64,000 nt of DNA. It comes from Thozetella sp. PMI_491 (taxonomy: Eukaryota > Ascomycota > Sordariomycetes > Chaetosphaeriales > Chaetosphaeriaceae). The stretch is from positions 625,455 to 689,454 of the forward strand of contig MU270044.1 in NCBI GenBank assembly GCA_021432635.1, read 5' to 3'. The notes below the pieces were generated by a model. It was not told the origin of the DNA. It ran no database searches and saw only the letters and a list, made by a program, of their open reading frames with translations. Of this stretch, positions 10,352-23,540 are shown piece after piece. Each line of letters starts with the position of its first letter. Positions within the stretch are counted from its first letter, which is position 1. The position numbers and the translations under genes were made by a program.

Positions 10352-11512
10352 ATGGGTTCGGCCGCTTGTAGAGACAACATCCATTACCAGTTCCAACCTG
10401 TGATCAGAACAGACCCAGTCCCTCGCAGTATCGCTGTTGGAGTTCCGCTATCTCCAGCACTTGTCAGTAACAATATCTACCACTTTCACCTCTGCGAAGA
10501 TCTCGGAAGTAGTCATCAAGCTAGCATGCCCTCAGACTTGACTCCCACGGCCTACCACCGCCATGCACACTCCGACCCTCTCTCATTGAGAGGATCTAGT
10601 CTCACTCCCGTAGTTGAATACGCGACTACGCTTCCAGGCACATACCATGCGGGCCACCGCAGAGTCGGGCAAGCTCGTCAGACCGGTAGTTGGCAACTAC
10701 ACCCAAGAGGTATCTCGACTGTCAGTGGCCTGCCCGATGATCTCAACCTCGTGCAGCTGCATCATTCCTGGATCCAGCGCGAGGAGGAGCCCATGCGCGT
10801 GGCAGCGCTAGATAGTGATGATCACGAAACCGCAACAATCTGGGCGCGATACGACGACGAGGCCTCGGCCACGCGGGCTGACGTTCCCAAACTAGACGGT
10901 ACTTTGCGCCCAAATACTATCCACGCTGAGCTCAAGTCATTTTTCAGTGAGCGACCAGACGCGGTTCTACAGGAATCGGCAAAGGCACAGAGAATGCGCA
11001 AGAATACACAGAAGTATCAGATCACGCCGCAGGACCGCGTCGAGTTTGCTGCTCTGGTCACTGCTCGACCGAAAGATTACGACCTCATCAGGCGCGCCGT
11101 TGCCGTGCGCAAGTTTATCACAGAGAAAGAGGCGGGCAGGCTTCCCATCATATTTGACATCCCTGGTCTGGATCCCGAGGATTATGGAGGAAAGGCTGAA
11201 CTCGACTTGGTGCTCGCCGAGAAGGGAATTCTGACGAACCAAACCCTCGAGCACCTATACGGCGTAGGATTCGAGGACCTCAAGAGCCTCAAGAACTCGT
11301 CTCGTGAGTTCTGCGAGGTATTGGAGGAGTACTGCCTGGTGCAGATGATATTGCCACCCGTCGACTATGAGCCTCTCGTCAATCCCCTGCTTGCAAATCT
11401 TTGCACAGCAACTCGGGACTTCGCCAAGTCGACAGGCCATAGTTCGAGTGCAGGCAATAGAAGAAAAAGAGCTATCGAGGCATTGAAGCAAGCATTGACC
11501 AGGGTCTTTTGA
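10352..11512 (+). CDS. Hypothetical protein, 386 aa, no recognised domain
   Basis: Intronless frame of 386 aa with a fungal CT-rich leader directly upstream. I do not recognise a family. The N-terminal 150 residues look unstructured (His-, Ser- and Pro-rich). From about residue 190 the protein is likely globular and helical: a basic segment QRMRKNTQKYQITPQDRVEF, then a mixed region ending near RKFITEKEAGRLPIIFDIPG, LDLVLAEKGILTNQTLEHLY, FEDLKSLKNSSREFCEVLEE. The last 40 residues are basic (GNRRKRAIEALKQALTRVF). No signal peptide or transmembrane segment is apparent. It is followed 470 bp downstream by the Aurora kinase gene on the same strand, but fungal genes are usually independently transcribed, so shared function is not implied. 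Codon use and length support a real gene. Confidence 0.7.
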   Translation: MGSAACRDNIHYQFQPVIRTDPVPRSIAVGVPLSPALVSNNIYHFHLCEDLGSSHQASMPSDLTPTAYHRHAHSDPLSLRGSSLTPVVEYATTLPGTYHAGHRRVGQARQTGSWQLHPRGISTVSGLPDDLNLVQLHHSWIQREEEPMRVAALDSDDHETATIWARYDDEASATRADVPKLDGTLRPNTIHAELKSFFSERPDAVLQESAKAQRMRKNTQKYQITPQDRVEFAALVTARPKDYDLIRRAVAVRKFITEKEAGRLPIIFDIPGLDPEDYGGKAELDLVLAEKGILTNQTLEHLYGVGFEDLKSLKNSSREFCEVLEEYCLVQMILPPVDYEPLVNPLLANLCTATRDFAKSTGHSSSAGNRRKRAIEALKQALTRVF

Positions 11513-11984
11513 ACAGGACAGACGACGGTTGAGGGGAGCTGGGACAATTGCAATAACAAAGATAGTGCACTAAGCCAAGTGCAGGACACGATTCCAGCAC
11601 ATACCCGGAGCGTCGTGGGAATAATCGAGTTCTTATTCCGCTCTATTATTTTCATTGCTTTCTCTTTTCGCTTGTCGCGACCTTTTTATGGTTGTAAACT
11701 TCGTCGCTGTCTGAAGTGCAAGCCAGTGGGGTCTCCAGGGGAGCCGCCCAGTGTTGCCCAGGCAACGCCGGCGCAGGCGCCAAATATTTGGCACAGCCTG
11801 CCCGCATTTCTCCCACCAAGCTTTGATCAGCCGACACACCCAGCCAGAGAGCCTCGACCAGCAACAGTACAGCAGCGGCCCAATCGACTACTAACCTCCA
11901 GCCCTTTATCCCTTCGCCCCCCGCCCTCTCTCTTTACTCTTTTTTTCGTCACCATTCTCTTTCGCCGCCGCCTCTAAACATAAA
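11513..11984. other. Intergenic region upstream of the Aurora kinase gene
   Basis: About 470 bp. The 3' third is strongly CT-rich up to the start codon, typical of a fungal leader. Nothing else recognised. Confidence 0.55.
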
Positions 11985-13325
11985 ATGGCCGGCCGAACAT
12001 TGGAGGCGCGCTTCGAGCGCATGTCCGTTAACGATGAGAATGACCCCGGTGATGGAAGCCGCATGTACCAGAAGGCCAAGGTAAGCACGGCAATTGCAAT
12101 TCTCAATCTCGCGAGCACAAGAGACCAGCGCCTAATTCTGTGGACAGGGCATCGCTTCCTCAACAACCTCCGCTTTATCGCATAGCTCTAGCCGGCCGAA
12201 TCTTTTCAAGGTCGCCCTACAGTCGCAGAGCGCCAACACCACCGTCACCACCGTCACCCTCCCGTCCCAGCAGGCGCAATGGAAAGGGAACCAGTCAACC
12301 AACCACCCCCCATCCCCTGGCAAGAAAGACAAGGCCGCTTCCTCGCGCGGCTCCGGCGATACCGCGTTGGCTGAGCGAACCTCGGCGAGCTACGTGGACC
12401 AGCCTCTGGTGCCCAAGCAGTTCCACCTAGGCATGTTCGAGATCGGGCGGCCCCTGGGCAAGGGCAAGTTTGGCCGAGTGTACCTGGCGCGGGAGCGCAC
12501 CAGCGGCTTCATCTGCGGCTTGAAGGTGCTCTACAAGGCCGAGCTGCAGCACGGCTCGGGTGTGGAGAAGCAGGTGCGGCGCGAGGTCGAGATCCAGAGC
12601 AACTTGCGGCACCCCAACATCCTCAAGCTGTACGGGCACTTCCACGACAGCAAGCGCATCTTCTTGATCCTCGAGTTTGCCGCCAAGGGCGAGCTGTACA
12701 AGCACTTGCGGCGTGAGAACCGGTTCCCCGAGTGGAAGGCGGCGCAGTACATCGCGCAGATGGCCTCAGCCTTGCGATACCTGCATCGCAAGCACGTCAT
12801 TCACCGCGACATCAAGCCCGAGAACATCCTGATGGGTGTGCACGGCGAGATCAAGATCTCCGACTTTGGCTGGAGCGTGCACGCGCCTAACAACCGCCGC
12901 GCCACCCTGTGTGGCACTCTCGACTACCTGCCCCCGGAGATGATCCGGTCCGGTAGCAACGACAAGTGGTACACCGAGAAGGTGGACCTGTGGAGCTTGG
13001 GCGTCCTGACGTACGAGTTCCTGGTTGGCGAGGCCCCGTTCGAGGATTCGCCCACCATGACACAGAAGAGGATCGCGAGGGCCGACATGACCATCCCGTC
13101 ATTTGTCAGCCCCGAGGCGCGCGACCTCATCAAGAAGGTAAGCCCCCCCTCCATTATCCGGAAGAAAAAAACGACGCGGAAGGACTAACGCATCTTCAGC
13201 TCCTCGTCCTCGATCCGGAGAAGAGGCTTCCGCTCGAGGATGTCCAGACGCATCCCTGGATCCTCAAGCACTGTGTCAAAGGAGAGCGGGCAGCAAACCG
13301 CGAGAAGGCGGTCAGGAGCAGCTAA
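11985..13325 (+). CDS. ark1: Aurora serine/threonine kinase (Ipl1/Ark1 type)
   Basis: Mitotic kinase, the catalytic subunit of the chromosomal passenger complex in fungi, correcting kinetochore-microtubule attachments. Exons 11985-12080, 12148-13137 and 13200-13325 give 403 aa. About 110 residues of disordered N-terminus precede the kinase domain. Motifs: glycine loop [18 protein letters not shown], lysine in CGLKVLY, catalytic [19 protein letters not shown], and the Aurora activation loop [16 protein letters not shown] with its phosphorylatable Thr. The DFGWSVHAP and [13 protein letters not shown] blocks are diagnostic for Aurora rather than other AGC-like kinases. The short last exon completes the domain ([20 protein letters not shown]). 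As in other filamentous fungi, a single Aurora would cover the A and B roles. It converges on ATP23 with 282 bp between stops. Confidence 0.96.
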
Positions 13326-13607
13326 TGACTTGATGATTGATGAATTTGTCTAGGGGGGAGAGACGGTATTGCAGGCTCAAAACGGCGTTTCAGTGGGATC
13401 GGTTGGTTGGTTAACGCAAGGCTGAGGGAAGATGTGGGATATGCATTACACTGGAGCAGCAGGTCTTCTCTCTATATCTGCCTTCGTCCATGCCAGTGTC
13501 TTACCTGGCTCACTTTATGGTATCACAGGGTATCCGGGCGTTTTTTCTCTTTCTAGTAATACAAGGACGAGATGCAAACACGCCCACGGCCACCTTCCGC
13601 ATTGTGC

Positions 13608-14494
13608 TCATCGATATACCTCGTTGAAGGGCCGTGTGTCCCTAAAGCACGAGTCCCAGACCTCGTTGACCACCTTGACTGCGTGGACGTCGTCCTTGCA
13701 CGCCGGCCGGGCCAGCAGGGACTGGACGGCTCTCCTCCGCACGCAGTTCTGGAACTGCTGCGTGAGGTTCCAGTTGCCTCGCGTGAAGCTCTCCTTGGAC
13801 CAACGGCATTCGCCGCTCAGCATCGACGCCCGGATCTAGTTCAGGCCCAACGTTAGCACGACAAGTATGAGAGAGGGAAAGCGGAAAGCGGGGGCAACCT
13901 CCTCACCTCTGTACAGGCTGCGTGCCTCAACTGCTTATCTCCCACCCAGTCCATCTTCCACCGCAAGTGGTCCCACGCGTGCACCATCTCGTGCGACAGC
14001 GTGTCCTCGAGGTGGCTCCGGTCCTTGATCTCGTTGGCGCACAGCAGGATGCCGTGGTGCGGGCTGAAACCGCCCGTCTGGCGCGCAATCGAGCCGTCCT
14101 CCCGGATGTGCGCCGGGCACCGCCGGCAGACCACGTTGGTCTCGTCGAGCCGGCCGTTGAGGGTCTCAATCTTCTCGCGCATGAAGCGCACCGTGGGCGA
14201 GTTGGCGAACAGCCAGTCGCGATAGCTCTCGCAGCGCTCACAGTCGCGCTTCTCGTGTTCCCGGTATCGGTCCTCTCGGTAGTGATGAACGCCCTCGTAC
14301 GTGACCTGGCCCGTGAGGATCCTGAAGTAGTTCATCCACCAATTGATGCTGGGGTCGTAGCCCGTTCGCGCCGGATCGTTCTCGAGGATGCGGGCTACCT
14401 TGGACGAGTTGTTATTTGTAGGGGCATTGCCGGCCGTCTCAGGGCTTGCCGTCGACGCCGCGGGGGCCACGGAGGTCGGCGAGGCGGATGCCAT
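13608..14494 (-). CDS. atp23: ATP23 mitochondrial inner-membrane metalloprotease / assembly factor
   Basis: Processes the Atp6 precursor and helps assemble the F0 part of ATP synthase from the intermembrane space. Exons 14494-13907 and 13835-13608 give 271 aa. The zinc-protease motif [16 protein letters not shown] contains HExxH. Cys-rich spacing is conserved ([77 protein letters not shown]), fitting import by the Mia40 disulfide relay. The first 40 residues are Ala/Ser/Thr-rich and unstructured. Without the intron the first exon would read on into a nonsense tail; splicing restores the family C-terminus. Divergent from the glutamate 5-kinase gene. Confidence 0.95.
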
Positions 14495-15223
14495 AGCTGC
14501 CAGCTGGGAGGGTTCGAGGGGCGGATGGAGCGGAGACGGACCAATGTCCAGGATCAGGCGGACGTGGCCCTCACGTCCTCGGTCGCAGTCGGGGCTTCTT
14601 GCTCAATGGGGAGGTCGGCGTCTCGTCACGTCTCGTTTCGCGGCAAATATTTGCTTTGATTGGTGCCACTCCGGGGAGGCTGGCTGCCGGCTGTTCGGGC
14701 GCGCAGATGTGCAGGATGTCGGTGGTGCCCGAAAGCTGCTGGAAAGCAAAGTGTCGACGTTTGGCGCGGGTCCCCTGCGCGGCGGCACCTTCCCCGGGCG
14801 GTGAGCGCCAGTCCTGTCAGTCCCGTCAATCCGAAGGGCGCTATAGGGCGTAGGGAGGAGCTAATTAGGGGCGTTGTTTCTGCCGCCCCCCCGCTACCGG
14901 ATGTCGGGATCGGGCGAAATTTGCAGAATCTGCCGCCTTTGAGTGGCGGGGCAGCAGACAGACCAGGTCCATCGGCCCGCGAACGGCTCCATCGTTCTGC
15001 TGTCAAACCCTCACCGTCTGAGTCAAAGCCCATGTCATCGAGCCAAATAAAGAACTGGGGGCATATGCGATGGAGGCAGAGAAGGATATATGTAAGATTC
15101 CTTAATAATTGCTTCCTTTCCCTGTGTTTTCCCTCTCCCCTGTGGTTTTGCCTGTGCTTTCTGTTGCTCTTCTCTCCCCACAACTGCACAGCTGGGCCAC
15201 TAACACGTCCTCTTCCTCCAGCC
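14495..15223. other. Divergent intergenic region, ATP23 / glutamate 5-kinase
   Basis: About 730 bp between divergent starts. The side next to the kinase gene is CT-rich. Open frames here overlap one another on both strands and look like chance. Confidence 0.55.
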
Positions 15224-16829
15224 ATGAAGGTCCACCGCCCGCTGGGCATCGTCATCAAGCTTGGTCAGTAGACATGGCCCGCCCCAATTGGCCTAGCGGG
15301 TGTTCTCGATACTGACCATCGACCCTCAGGGACAAGCTCCATTGTGGACGAGAAGAGCCATGAGCCCCTCCTTTCCATCCTGACGCTGATCGTCGAGACG
15401 GCAGTCAAGCTGCGGAAGGATGGCCACAAGGTGGTCATCGTGTCGTCCGGCGCCATTGGCGTTGGCCTCCGGCGGATGGACGTTGAAAAGAGACCCAAGC
15501 ACCTCTCCAAGCTGCAGGTATGGAGCGCCTCGCCCTGGACCCTTCTTGATCCTCTGAGTCGTCTTCTCACTGCGCACTAGGCTCTCGCCGCAATTGGCCA
15601 GTGCCGTCTCATGAGCCTGTGGGACAGTCTGTTCACGCACCTCCGACAGCCAATCGCCCAGATATTGCTCACAAGAGATGACATCGCTGATGTGAGTCCA
15701 ACGCCGATCCTGGTGCCGAGGATGTCTCTAGTGTGCTGACGAGCACTACAGCGTTCGCGGTACCTGAATGCCCAGAACACCTTCAACGAGCTGCTAGACA
15801 TGGGAGTCATCCCAATCGTCAACGAGAATGACACATTGGCCGTGTCTGAGATCAAGTTCGGCGACAATGACACCCTGTCGGCCATTACGGCCGGCATGGT
15901 TCATGCCGATCTCCTCTTCCTCATGACCGATGTCGACTGCTTATATGACAAGAACCCGAGGTCAAATCCCGACGCGCAACCTATCGAAGTCGTAGAGGAT
16001 ATAGGCGCTCTCGTAGCAGACGGTCAGTGCAAACCGCTCCCTACCTTGCCCGCCTCACCATTGCTGAAATGCTTCCCCTACAGTCTCATCCGCCGGGTCC
16101 TCGTTGGGCACTGGCGGTATGTCCACCAAAATTGTGGCCGCGCGGCTTGCTACGTCGGCTGGGGTTACAACCATCATCACCCGTGCTTCCACCCCAGGAA
16201 ATATAGTAAGAATCGTGAAGCATGTTCAGGGGAACAGGTCGCCTCCGTCTCTTGCCAATTCTGTCATCTTGCAAGACCCAGCCGAAGACCCCCTGTCCAA
16301 GTCGACGGCGTCTTTGCGAATAGATCACGACGCACGAGTGCCACTTCACACCCGATTTCTTCCCTCTCCGCACCCAATAAGAGACCGTACCTTTTGGATT
16401 TTGCATGGCCTCAAGCCGCACGGGACTGTGTACATCGACGCAGGAGCGCACAAGGCTTTGGTGGGCAAGGCCGGCCTGCTGCCGGTGGGCGTCGTGGATG
16501 TAGACGGCTCCTTTGCTCAACAAGAAGCTGTGCGGATCTGCGTCGTGCAGAGGAAAGCGACAGTCGGAGAAGACGGAAAGCTCTGGGAGGGTCCTGTAGT
16601 CGAAGTGGGAAGGGCGTTGACGAACTATTCGTCGACGCAGATTACGAGGATAAAGGGCCACCAGAGCACCGAGATCGAGGCTTTGCTGGGCTATTCTGAC
16701 AGTGAGTACGTTGCTCACAGGGACCACATCAGCTTTTTCAGGAAAGAAAGCAGACCAGCGACTCCGGTACGTGAGACAATTGAGGGCATGGGGATCGGGG
16801 GCTACGAGGCAGCAGGGACTATACTATAG
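15224..16829 (+). CDS. pro1: Glutamate 5-kinase (gamma-glutamyl kinase), proline synthesis
   Basis: Phosphorylates L-glutamate to gamma-glutamyl phosphate, the first and feedback-regulated step of proline synthesis. Exons 15224-15263, 15330-15517, 15581-15691, 15752-16022 and 16084-16829 close in frame at 451 aa. Amino-acid-kinase motifs: [85 protein letters not shown]. The last exon carries a C-terminal PUA domain ([20 protein letters not shown] to [10 protein letters not shown]) joined by a linker of about 40 residues richer in Pro/Ser than the core. The first exon is only 40 nt. The end of the protein after [13 protein letters not shown] is less sure: a possible donor at 16767 (CCG|GTACGT) could change the last residues. 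Converges on NIP7. Confidence 0.95.
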
Positions 16830-17067
16830 AGCGGAGGGGAAAGGCATAAGTGACACAGGCACGAGAGACATGTTAGAGGCGTTCGGCGTTCCGAAATTGT
16901 ATAAATTGGTATCACAATGCTTTGGAATCGACCCAAAAAGACCGGGCTCCCACCGCGCATCTAGCCAGCCAAACACCGCATGCGCCCTGTTCATGCCGTT
17001 TCCCATTGTATCTGCCGTTTTTTTTGTCGAACCTCTTCGTCTCTACCATTTTAGGACCTTGTTCCCA

Positions 17068-17766
17068 TCATGACCCGACGAAAAGAGTGTCCTCGTCGCG
17101 CAGGTACTCGCCACAGTCGGCCTGCCGGAAACAAACAATGCCGGTAGGGTCGAGCCTCCTCGCCTCAGCGGTCGAGCGAGATGTCACGCCGAAACCTATG
17201 CCAGGTCAATATTAAGACGGACTTTTTTGGAGCACACAAAAGGGACTGGGGGCTGGGCGTACCTAGAGGAGTGTCGTTCATGGAGTACACCACCACGCCC
17301 TGGTGCTCGGGTGTATCCTCAGACCACCGACCTACGTGAGCCTTGACAATGTGACCACCGTACAGGAACGGCATCTCGCCGTTCGGCTTGACCCATAACT
17401 TGTACCGCGCATGCTCGGCCAGGATAGGCAGGGCCGTGATCAGCAGCTTCACCTTGCCGCTCTTGGTGAACTTGCCCAGGCACACGCCGATGGACTGGAG
17501 GGCGTCGCGGGAGATGGAGGTGGCGAGGTTCGCAATCGACAGGCGCACTGTCCGAGGTCCCGCGTCAGCGCGTACGCCCCCGGGTGCACAGCGCAAAGGC
17601 AGGGCAACTTACCGTAGTAGATCCTGTTCTGGTGGAGGCGGAAGACGTAGCGGTCGGCGTTGGGGCCGTCGTCGAGGGGGGCGATCAGGTTCTTGAGAGA
17701 GCCGCCCGTGTACTGGGCCAGCTTCTCCATGACCGCCTTCATCTCTTGCTCCTGCAGGGCCCGCAT
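17068..17766 (-). CDS. nip7: NIP7, 60S ribosomal subunit biogenesis factor
   Basis: Required for 27S pre-rRNA processing and 60S assembly in the nucleolus. Exons 17766-17613, 17547-17263 and 17195-17068 give 188 aa, the usual family size. The N-terminus reads MRALQEQEMKAVMEKLAQYT then GGSLKNLIAPLDDGPNADRY. The C-terminal PUA domain includes KVKLLITALPILAEHARYK, VWVKPNGEMPFLYGG-like sequence and VKAHVGRW. The third exon adds GFGVTSRSTAEARRLDPTGI then a Cys-containing tail ending DTLFVGS. The ATG at 17766 is preferred over an in-frame upstream one at 17835, because family proteins begin at this MRAL. Near-complete agreement with the family makes the call firm. Confidence 0.96.
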
Positions 17767-19091
17767 GCTAGGCAATGGACGGCAAAGCGTAAGTAAAGGC
17801 TTTTGCTCGTGGTGGGATTGGATTTTCTTCAGCAATCGGAGATGCTATGGACCAAAATTTTGGACCCGATAAGACGATAAGAAGCCCCCCCCCCCCCTTC
17901 TCCACAAAAGTGAATGGTGGGTTCCACTTTTACCCGCCACCAGCCCGACGTACATACCTACATTACCTACCTTACTGACTGTAAGTACTACTTGCTTAAA
18001 GCTCTCGTGCTTGACTGACTACCTCTGCCTTGTCCGAATAGGGCAATAATTGGTTATAGATAGCTGTTATCTATGTGATAAACAAAGTAGCGCAACTTTA
18101 CACTGCGGACCATCTCGCAAGGTACCAAGGAAAGTATCTTTGAGACGTATCTGTGCCTTGGGCAGCCGCTTATATATGAAGATCATGCTAACAGCAGTTC
18201 CCGTAAGGTACTACATCACCCAATGAGAGATATCATCTCGTGAGACACCGGACCGTACCAGACCGACAACTTGTCCTTATGGATGGTCTCCTGAGGCCTT
18301 GGCATGTATTTCCAATTATTCACATCTTCTGAAGACATCAGCCTGACGGCTCGGAACTCAGAGCTCAGTAATCATCACGGACCGGACTCGTTTAGGAGAT
18401 CAATAATCACCCAGGTTGGTTTACTTCTCTAGAAACTCCACGACGCTGCATGTATACACCCCCGAGGAGACATCCATGCTGCGGGGCCCGTACTAAAGAA
18501 GCCCTCACAAGCTGCCTGATCCATGTTTCCTGTTCAGAGCGGCGAATGTTGAGCGAAACGTGGCGAAGGACGGGAGAGCATAGCGGTGGCGTAGCGGACT
18601 AGGGCGCGGACTAGGGTGCGGGCTCATATGCGAGTTGATATAGGCCAACTTTCCGTGGCTATCCTATTCTTCTGTTATGTCTAGGTATAGGCAGATGTTG
18701 CAAGGAGATACCATGGAGACTCGGATCTATTTTGTCATGTCAGTCATTCTTACGACCCCTTCAGTCCGAATGACCCCCCCCCCTGAGCTGGACCGAATCA
18801 GACCTGTCGAGATTATCGGCGCGCTCCTTGACCATCTACCGTCTGCTTGGCCCGCTGGAGAAGATGTAGTATGCAGGCATGCCTTTATGTGATACTGGCC
18901 AAAGGCTGACCGCCACCATGACTGAGGAGGAACTTGGGTAGCCCTTGCGGGTCATCAAAGAATATAAAAGGCGTTACGTGCCTAGGCCATGCGTTTGCTT
19001 CTCTAGTTCGAGGATACAACAATCATTTGGGCCTGACCGCAACGTAGTGTATTGATTAGCCAAACTACGAAGAGTTTCACCACGTAACATA
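17767..19091. other. Divergent intergenic region, NIP7 / alcohol dehydrogenase
   Basis: About 1.3 kb. It contains a 13-C run (17885-17897), a short tandem repeat near 18593-18622 (unit about 13 bp, core GGACTAGGG), and a TATA-like box listed separately. No convincing coding frame. Confidence 0.55.
18963..18970 (+). promoter_or_regulatory. TATA-box candidate of the alcohol dehydrogenase gene
   Basis: TATAAAAG lies 122 bp upstream of the ATG at 19092, a distance common for regulated fungal promoters. The housekeeping genes nearby show CT-rich leaders instead, so this suggests inducible expression. No transcription start is known. Confidence 0.45.
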
Positions 19092-20212
19092 ATGGCCGCT
19101 GCTCTTGTCGGCACCGAGTATCCCGTTTACCGTGGTCTGGGGGGTAAGGTCACCAAGACAGCCACGACCATCCCAGAGCTGGGTCCCCACGACGTCCTTG
19201 TCCGCATGACACACAGCGGCGTCTGCCACTCCGACTTAGTGGTACTTGGGTGGGGAATTCCCGCTGCCCTCGGCCACGAGGGCGTCGGTCTCGTCGAGGC
19301 TGTCGGCGAGGCTGTCACCTCCCTGAAGGTCGGGTCCCGCGTCGGCGGAGGCTTCCACAAGACCTCCTGTGGGCATTGCCGCTACTGCCTAGGAGGTAAC
19401 GACATCCATTGCTATGAGCGCACCATCTACGGCAGCGGCGACATGGATAACGGGACGTTCGGCCACTTCTATATCGGCAAGGAGGGCTTCGTGCACCCCA
19501 TCCCCGACGAGCTGAGCAGTGTTGATGCCGCACCCCTCCAGTGTGCCGGTGCCACTGTATACTCGGCTCTCGTCGACACGGTCAAGCCGGGCGATCGCGT
19601 TGGCATTCTCGGCATTGGCGGCCTGGGCCACTTGGCCATCCAGTTTGCTGCCAAAATGGGCGTCGAGGTTGTCGTCATCAGCACGACCAAGGAGAAGCAA
19701 CAAGAGGCGATGGGCTTTGGCGCGTCCGAGTTTGTCCTCCTCGGCGACGTCGACAAGATCTTGAGTCCCCTCCAGGTCCTTGTCGTCACCGGTGCCAGGA
19801 TGCCAAACTGGAACAAGTAGGTGTGCCCTCCGGGGTGTGTCGCTGGGTGGTGGTGCTGACATGGGGCTATAGGTTGCTGGAAAACCGCGTTCTGGCTAGG
19901 AATGGCACACTTGTTCCTCTGACAGCCCCGAACAACGGCCCTCTGGTTCTGCCGTGAGTCTCGCTCCTGGAAAGAACGACACGCGCTAACGTGAGAGGTA
20001 GGGAGATGACGATGTTTTGGGACACGTACTCTGTCTATACATCCCTCGTAGCCTCCCGAGCTAGGCACGCTGAGATGCTTCAGTTCGCTGCGAAGAAAGG
20101 GGTCAAGCCTGTATGCCAGGTCTTCAAGTTTGAAGGGTCGGAGACGATCGAGGCCATTTTCCGGAGCCTAGATGAAAATACGATCCGGTACCGGGCGGTC
20201 CTCGAGTTCTAA
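19092..20212 (+). CDS. Zinc-dependent alcohol dehydrogenase (MDR superfamily, CAD/ADH-like)
   Basis: NAD(P)-dependent oxidoreductase acting on alcohols or aldehydes; the substrate cannot be told from sequence. Exons 19092-19816, 19873-19953 and 20002-20212 give 338 aa. Catalytic zinc ligands: Cys in SGVCHSD, His in LGHEGVG, and Cys in LQCAGATVYSAL. Structural zinc: four Cys in CGHCRYCLGGNDIHC. Cofactor-binding Rossmann motif: GILGIGGLGHLAIQFA. The layout matches the cinnamyl-alcohol/YahK-type branch of medium-chain dehydrogenases. The C-terminal half is spread over two short introns; without splicing the frame stops soon after WNK. A TATA-like box and the 1.3-kb promoter region suggest regulated rather than housekeeping expression. 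No neighbouring gene suggests a pathway. Confidence 0.92.
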
Positions 20213-20783
20213 TGTCGCCTACCTGTATCCTGTGACGTGAGAGCGTAATGCGCATGGTATACAGCTCTTGGCTGTTTGTATACGATTACCTAGCCTTGGG
20301 GAGGAAGCTGGTCTTGGTCTTTCTGTGCACCACTAGACACGCACATATCAACATTCTCCTTCGCTTTATGACTTTGAATAGGGAGGCTCGCTCGTCTGCC
20401 GTCCCATATTTCGGATGTATTACGCACGCTGGGCGGGTGAGATGTTGTGCTTCGCTTGCCGACAAGCTGTTATGGGTGCAGTTGAGATGGACGGTCTCGT
20501 GGGAGACGGAGAATGGGCGGGGACGTAGGTGTATAATAAATATATCACGATACAGATTGCAGGTCTCAGAGCCCGTCTCTATCCAGCAAATCACCATGGT
20601 GGTTCCTGCCTCCTTCGCTACCTTGCCCCGTCCTCCCTTCTTCTCACCAAGTTTTCCTGAGTAGGCATGGCAGCTCGACAAAGGGAGGCAATTAACTTGG
20701 AGACGCTTCAGCTAAGCAAGGAGGGGGGATAAAAATAAAAAAAGAAGAAGAAGAAGGAACAAGAGGGTCACACGCCCAAGACG
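20213..20783. other. Intergenic region between alcohol dehydrogenase and tRNA gene
   Basis: About 570 bp. Near 20729-20760 there is an A-rich purine stretch with GAA repeats. No coding gene recognised. Confidence 0.5.
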
Positions 20784-20788
20784 AAAAA
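20784..20788 (-). terminator. RNA polymerase III terminator of the tRNA gene
   Basis: A run of five T on the minus strand starts 4 nt after the tRNA 3' end, as expected for Pol III termination. Confidence 0.75.
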
Positions 20789-20792
20789 GAAT

Positions 20793-20883
20793 GCCATGAC
20801 CCGGGATCGAACCAGGGATCTTCGCATTGATGCTGGACTGCGCAGCTTACAAGTGCGACGCCTTACCGCTTGGCCACCACGGC
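20793..20883 (-). tRNA. tRNA-Thr (anticodon UGU) with a 20-nt intron
   Basis: Folds by eye into a cloverleaf on the minus strand. The acceptor stem GCCGTGG pairs with TCATGGC (two G-U). The D arm is GCC/GGC. The anticodon stem TCGCA pairs with TGCGA. The T arm CCTGG-TTCGATC-CCGGG is a good B box. The anticodon loop reads C-T-TGT-A, placing TGT at 20851-20849. The extra 20 nt between the loop and the 3' anticodon stem (about 20847-20828) sit at the canonical tRNA intron site after position 37. Mature length is about 71 nt before CCA addition. Confidence 0.9.
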
Positions 20884-21875
20884 TCACGAAATATTTATCG
20901 AGATTTCCCCGGAAATAGAGTTTACATAATGAGAGGCTGCAGCAGGCGGGAATGGGGGGTAATGACTAGGGAATGTGGGAGCGGCCTCCTCCTCTTTGAT
21001 GGGGTGTGGGAACCCGATGGAGGCTGTGAAACCCCCTGGGTGAGCAAATGGGCCAAACGAGGAAGGCTGAGCAACCCCACTACTTCGTACCGGACGGCCA
21101 GCCGCCGCCGGCGCCTGGGAGGGAGAACCCCGCCAGGCTCGGCAAAGCCTGGTTTTTCGGTGCTTAGGCGCACTCGATTCGCTTTCGGCGTCGGCGTGGG
21201 CGATCTGCCTTCCTGCTGCCCTCTCAGATCGGTGCCATTGGGCTTTTTTGATGCTTGCTTTCCCCGTCACCACACCCCGTCGGGCAGTCTTGCGTTTCGC
21301 TTGTGCTCTTGTGCTGCCTCCCGCTGCTGCGCTCCCCCGTTCGTCTTGGAAAAAAAGGTCTTGAAAAACAAAGCGCTCCGCTCCCCTCGCCGCACTGCAT
21401 AGGCACGGGCGCAAAGCCGATAGCCAGGACAGCCAGGGAGCCCCTCCCCCCTATTCCACATCCACAACCCCTCCTTCCAAGTCTCAGCCTGCCGCCGCCG
21501 GCCGCCCTCGCCGCCCAAGCTTGTCAGACAGGCCGCCCGCTAGGTTTTGGGTGCTGCCAAGCCCATACATCCCACCTCTTTCTCAGCCGCGCTCCTACAA
21601 CCGGTCCAGCGTGCTTTCTCTCTCCATTCAACCTCTCTAGGTTGCGACCGACATCCATCTCTTCCCTCTAGAAACCCCGTTTGCTCAATCACCTCTTTTC
21701 CCTCCCCGCGAGCGAAACGATCCGTTTGGGTAAGAGGCGTGCGACTTCTCTATCAATTTTCCATTCACAGCACAGCTACCCCTCTTCTTCCCTACCTGTC
21801 GCCTTCTAGGCATCAGACGAACCCCTCCTTCTCCTATTATTATTGTACAACTCTCCTCATCAGAGGCTCGCCATC
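20884..21875. other. Intergenic region upstream of the CaMK gene
   Basis: About 1 kb. From about 21440 on it becomes CT-rich, consistent with a long 5' leader of the kinase mRNA. The 176- to 191-codon open frames here run on both strands with biased composition and are judged non-coding. Confidence 0.55.

Positions 21876-23540
<1,665 letters not shown>

Noticed and set aside
16206-16230. GTAAG...CAG segment in glutamate 5-kinase exon 5
   Set aside because: Only about 25 nt long; the open frame and family sequence continue through it.
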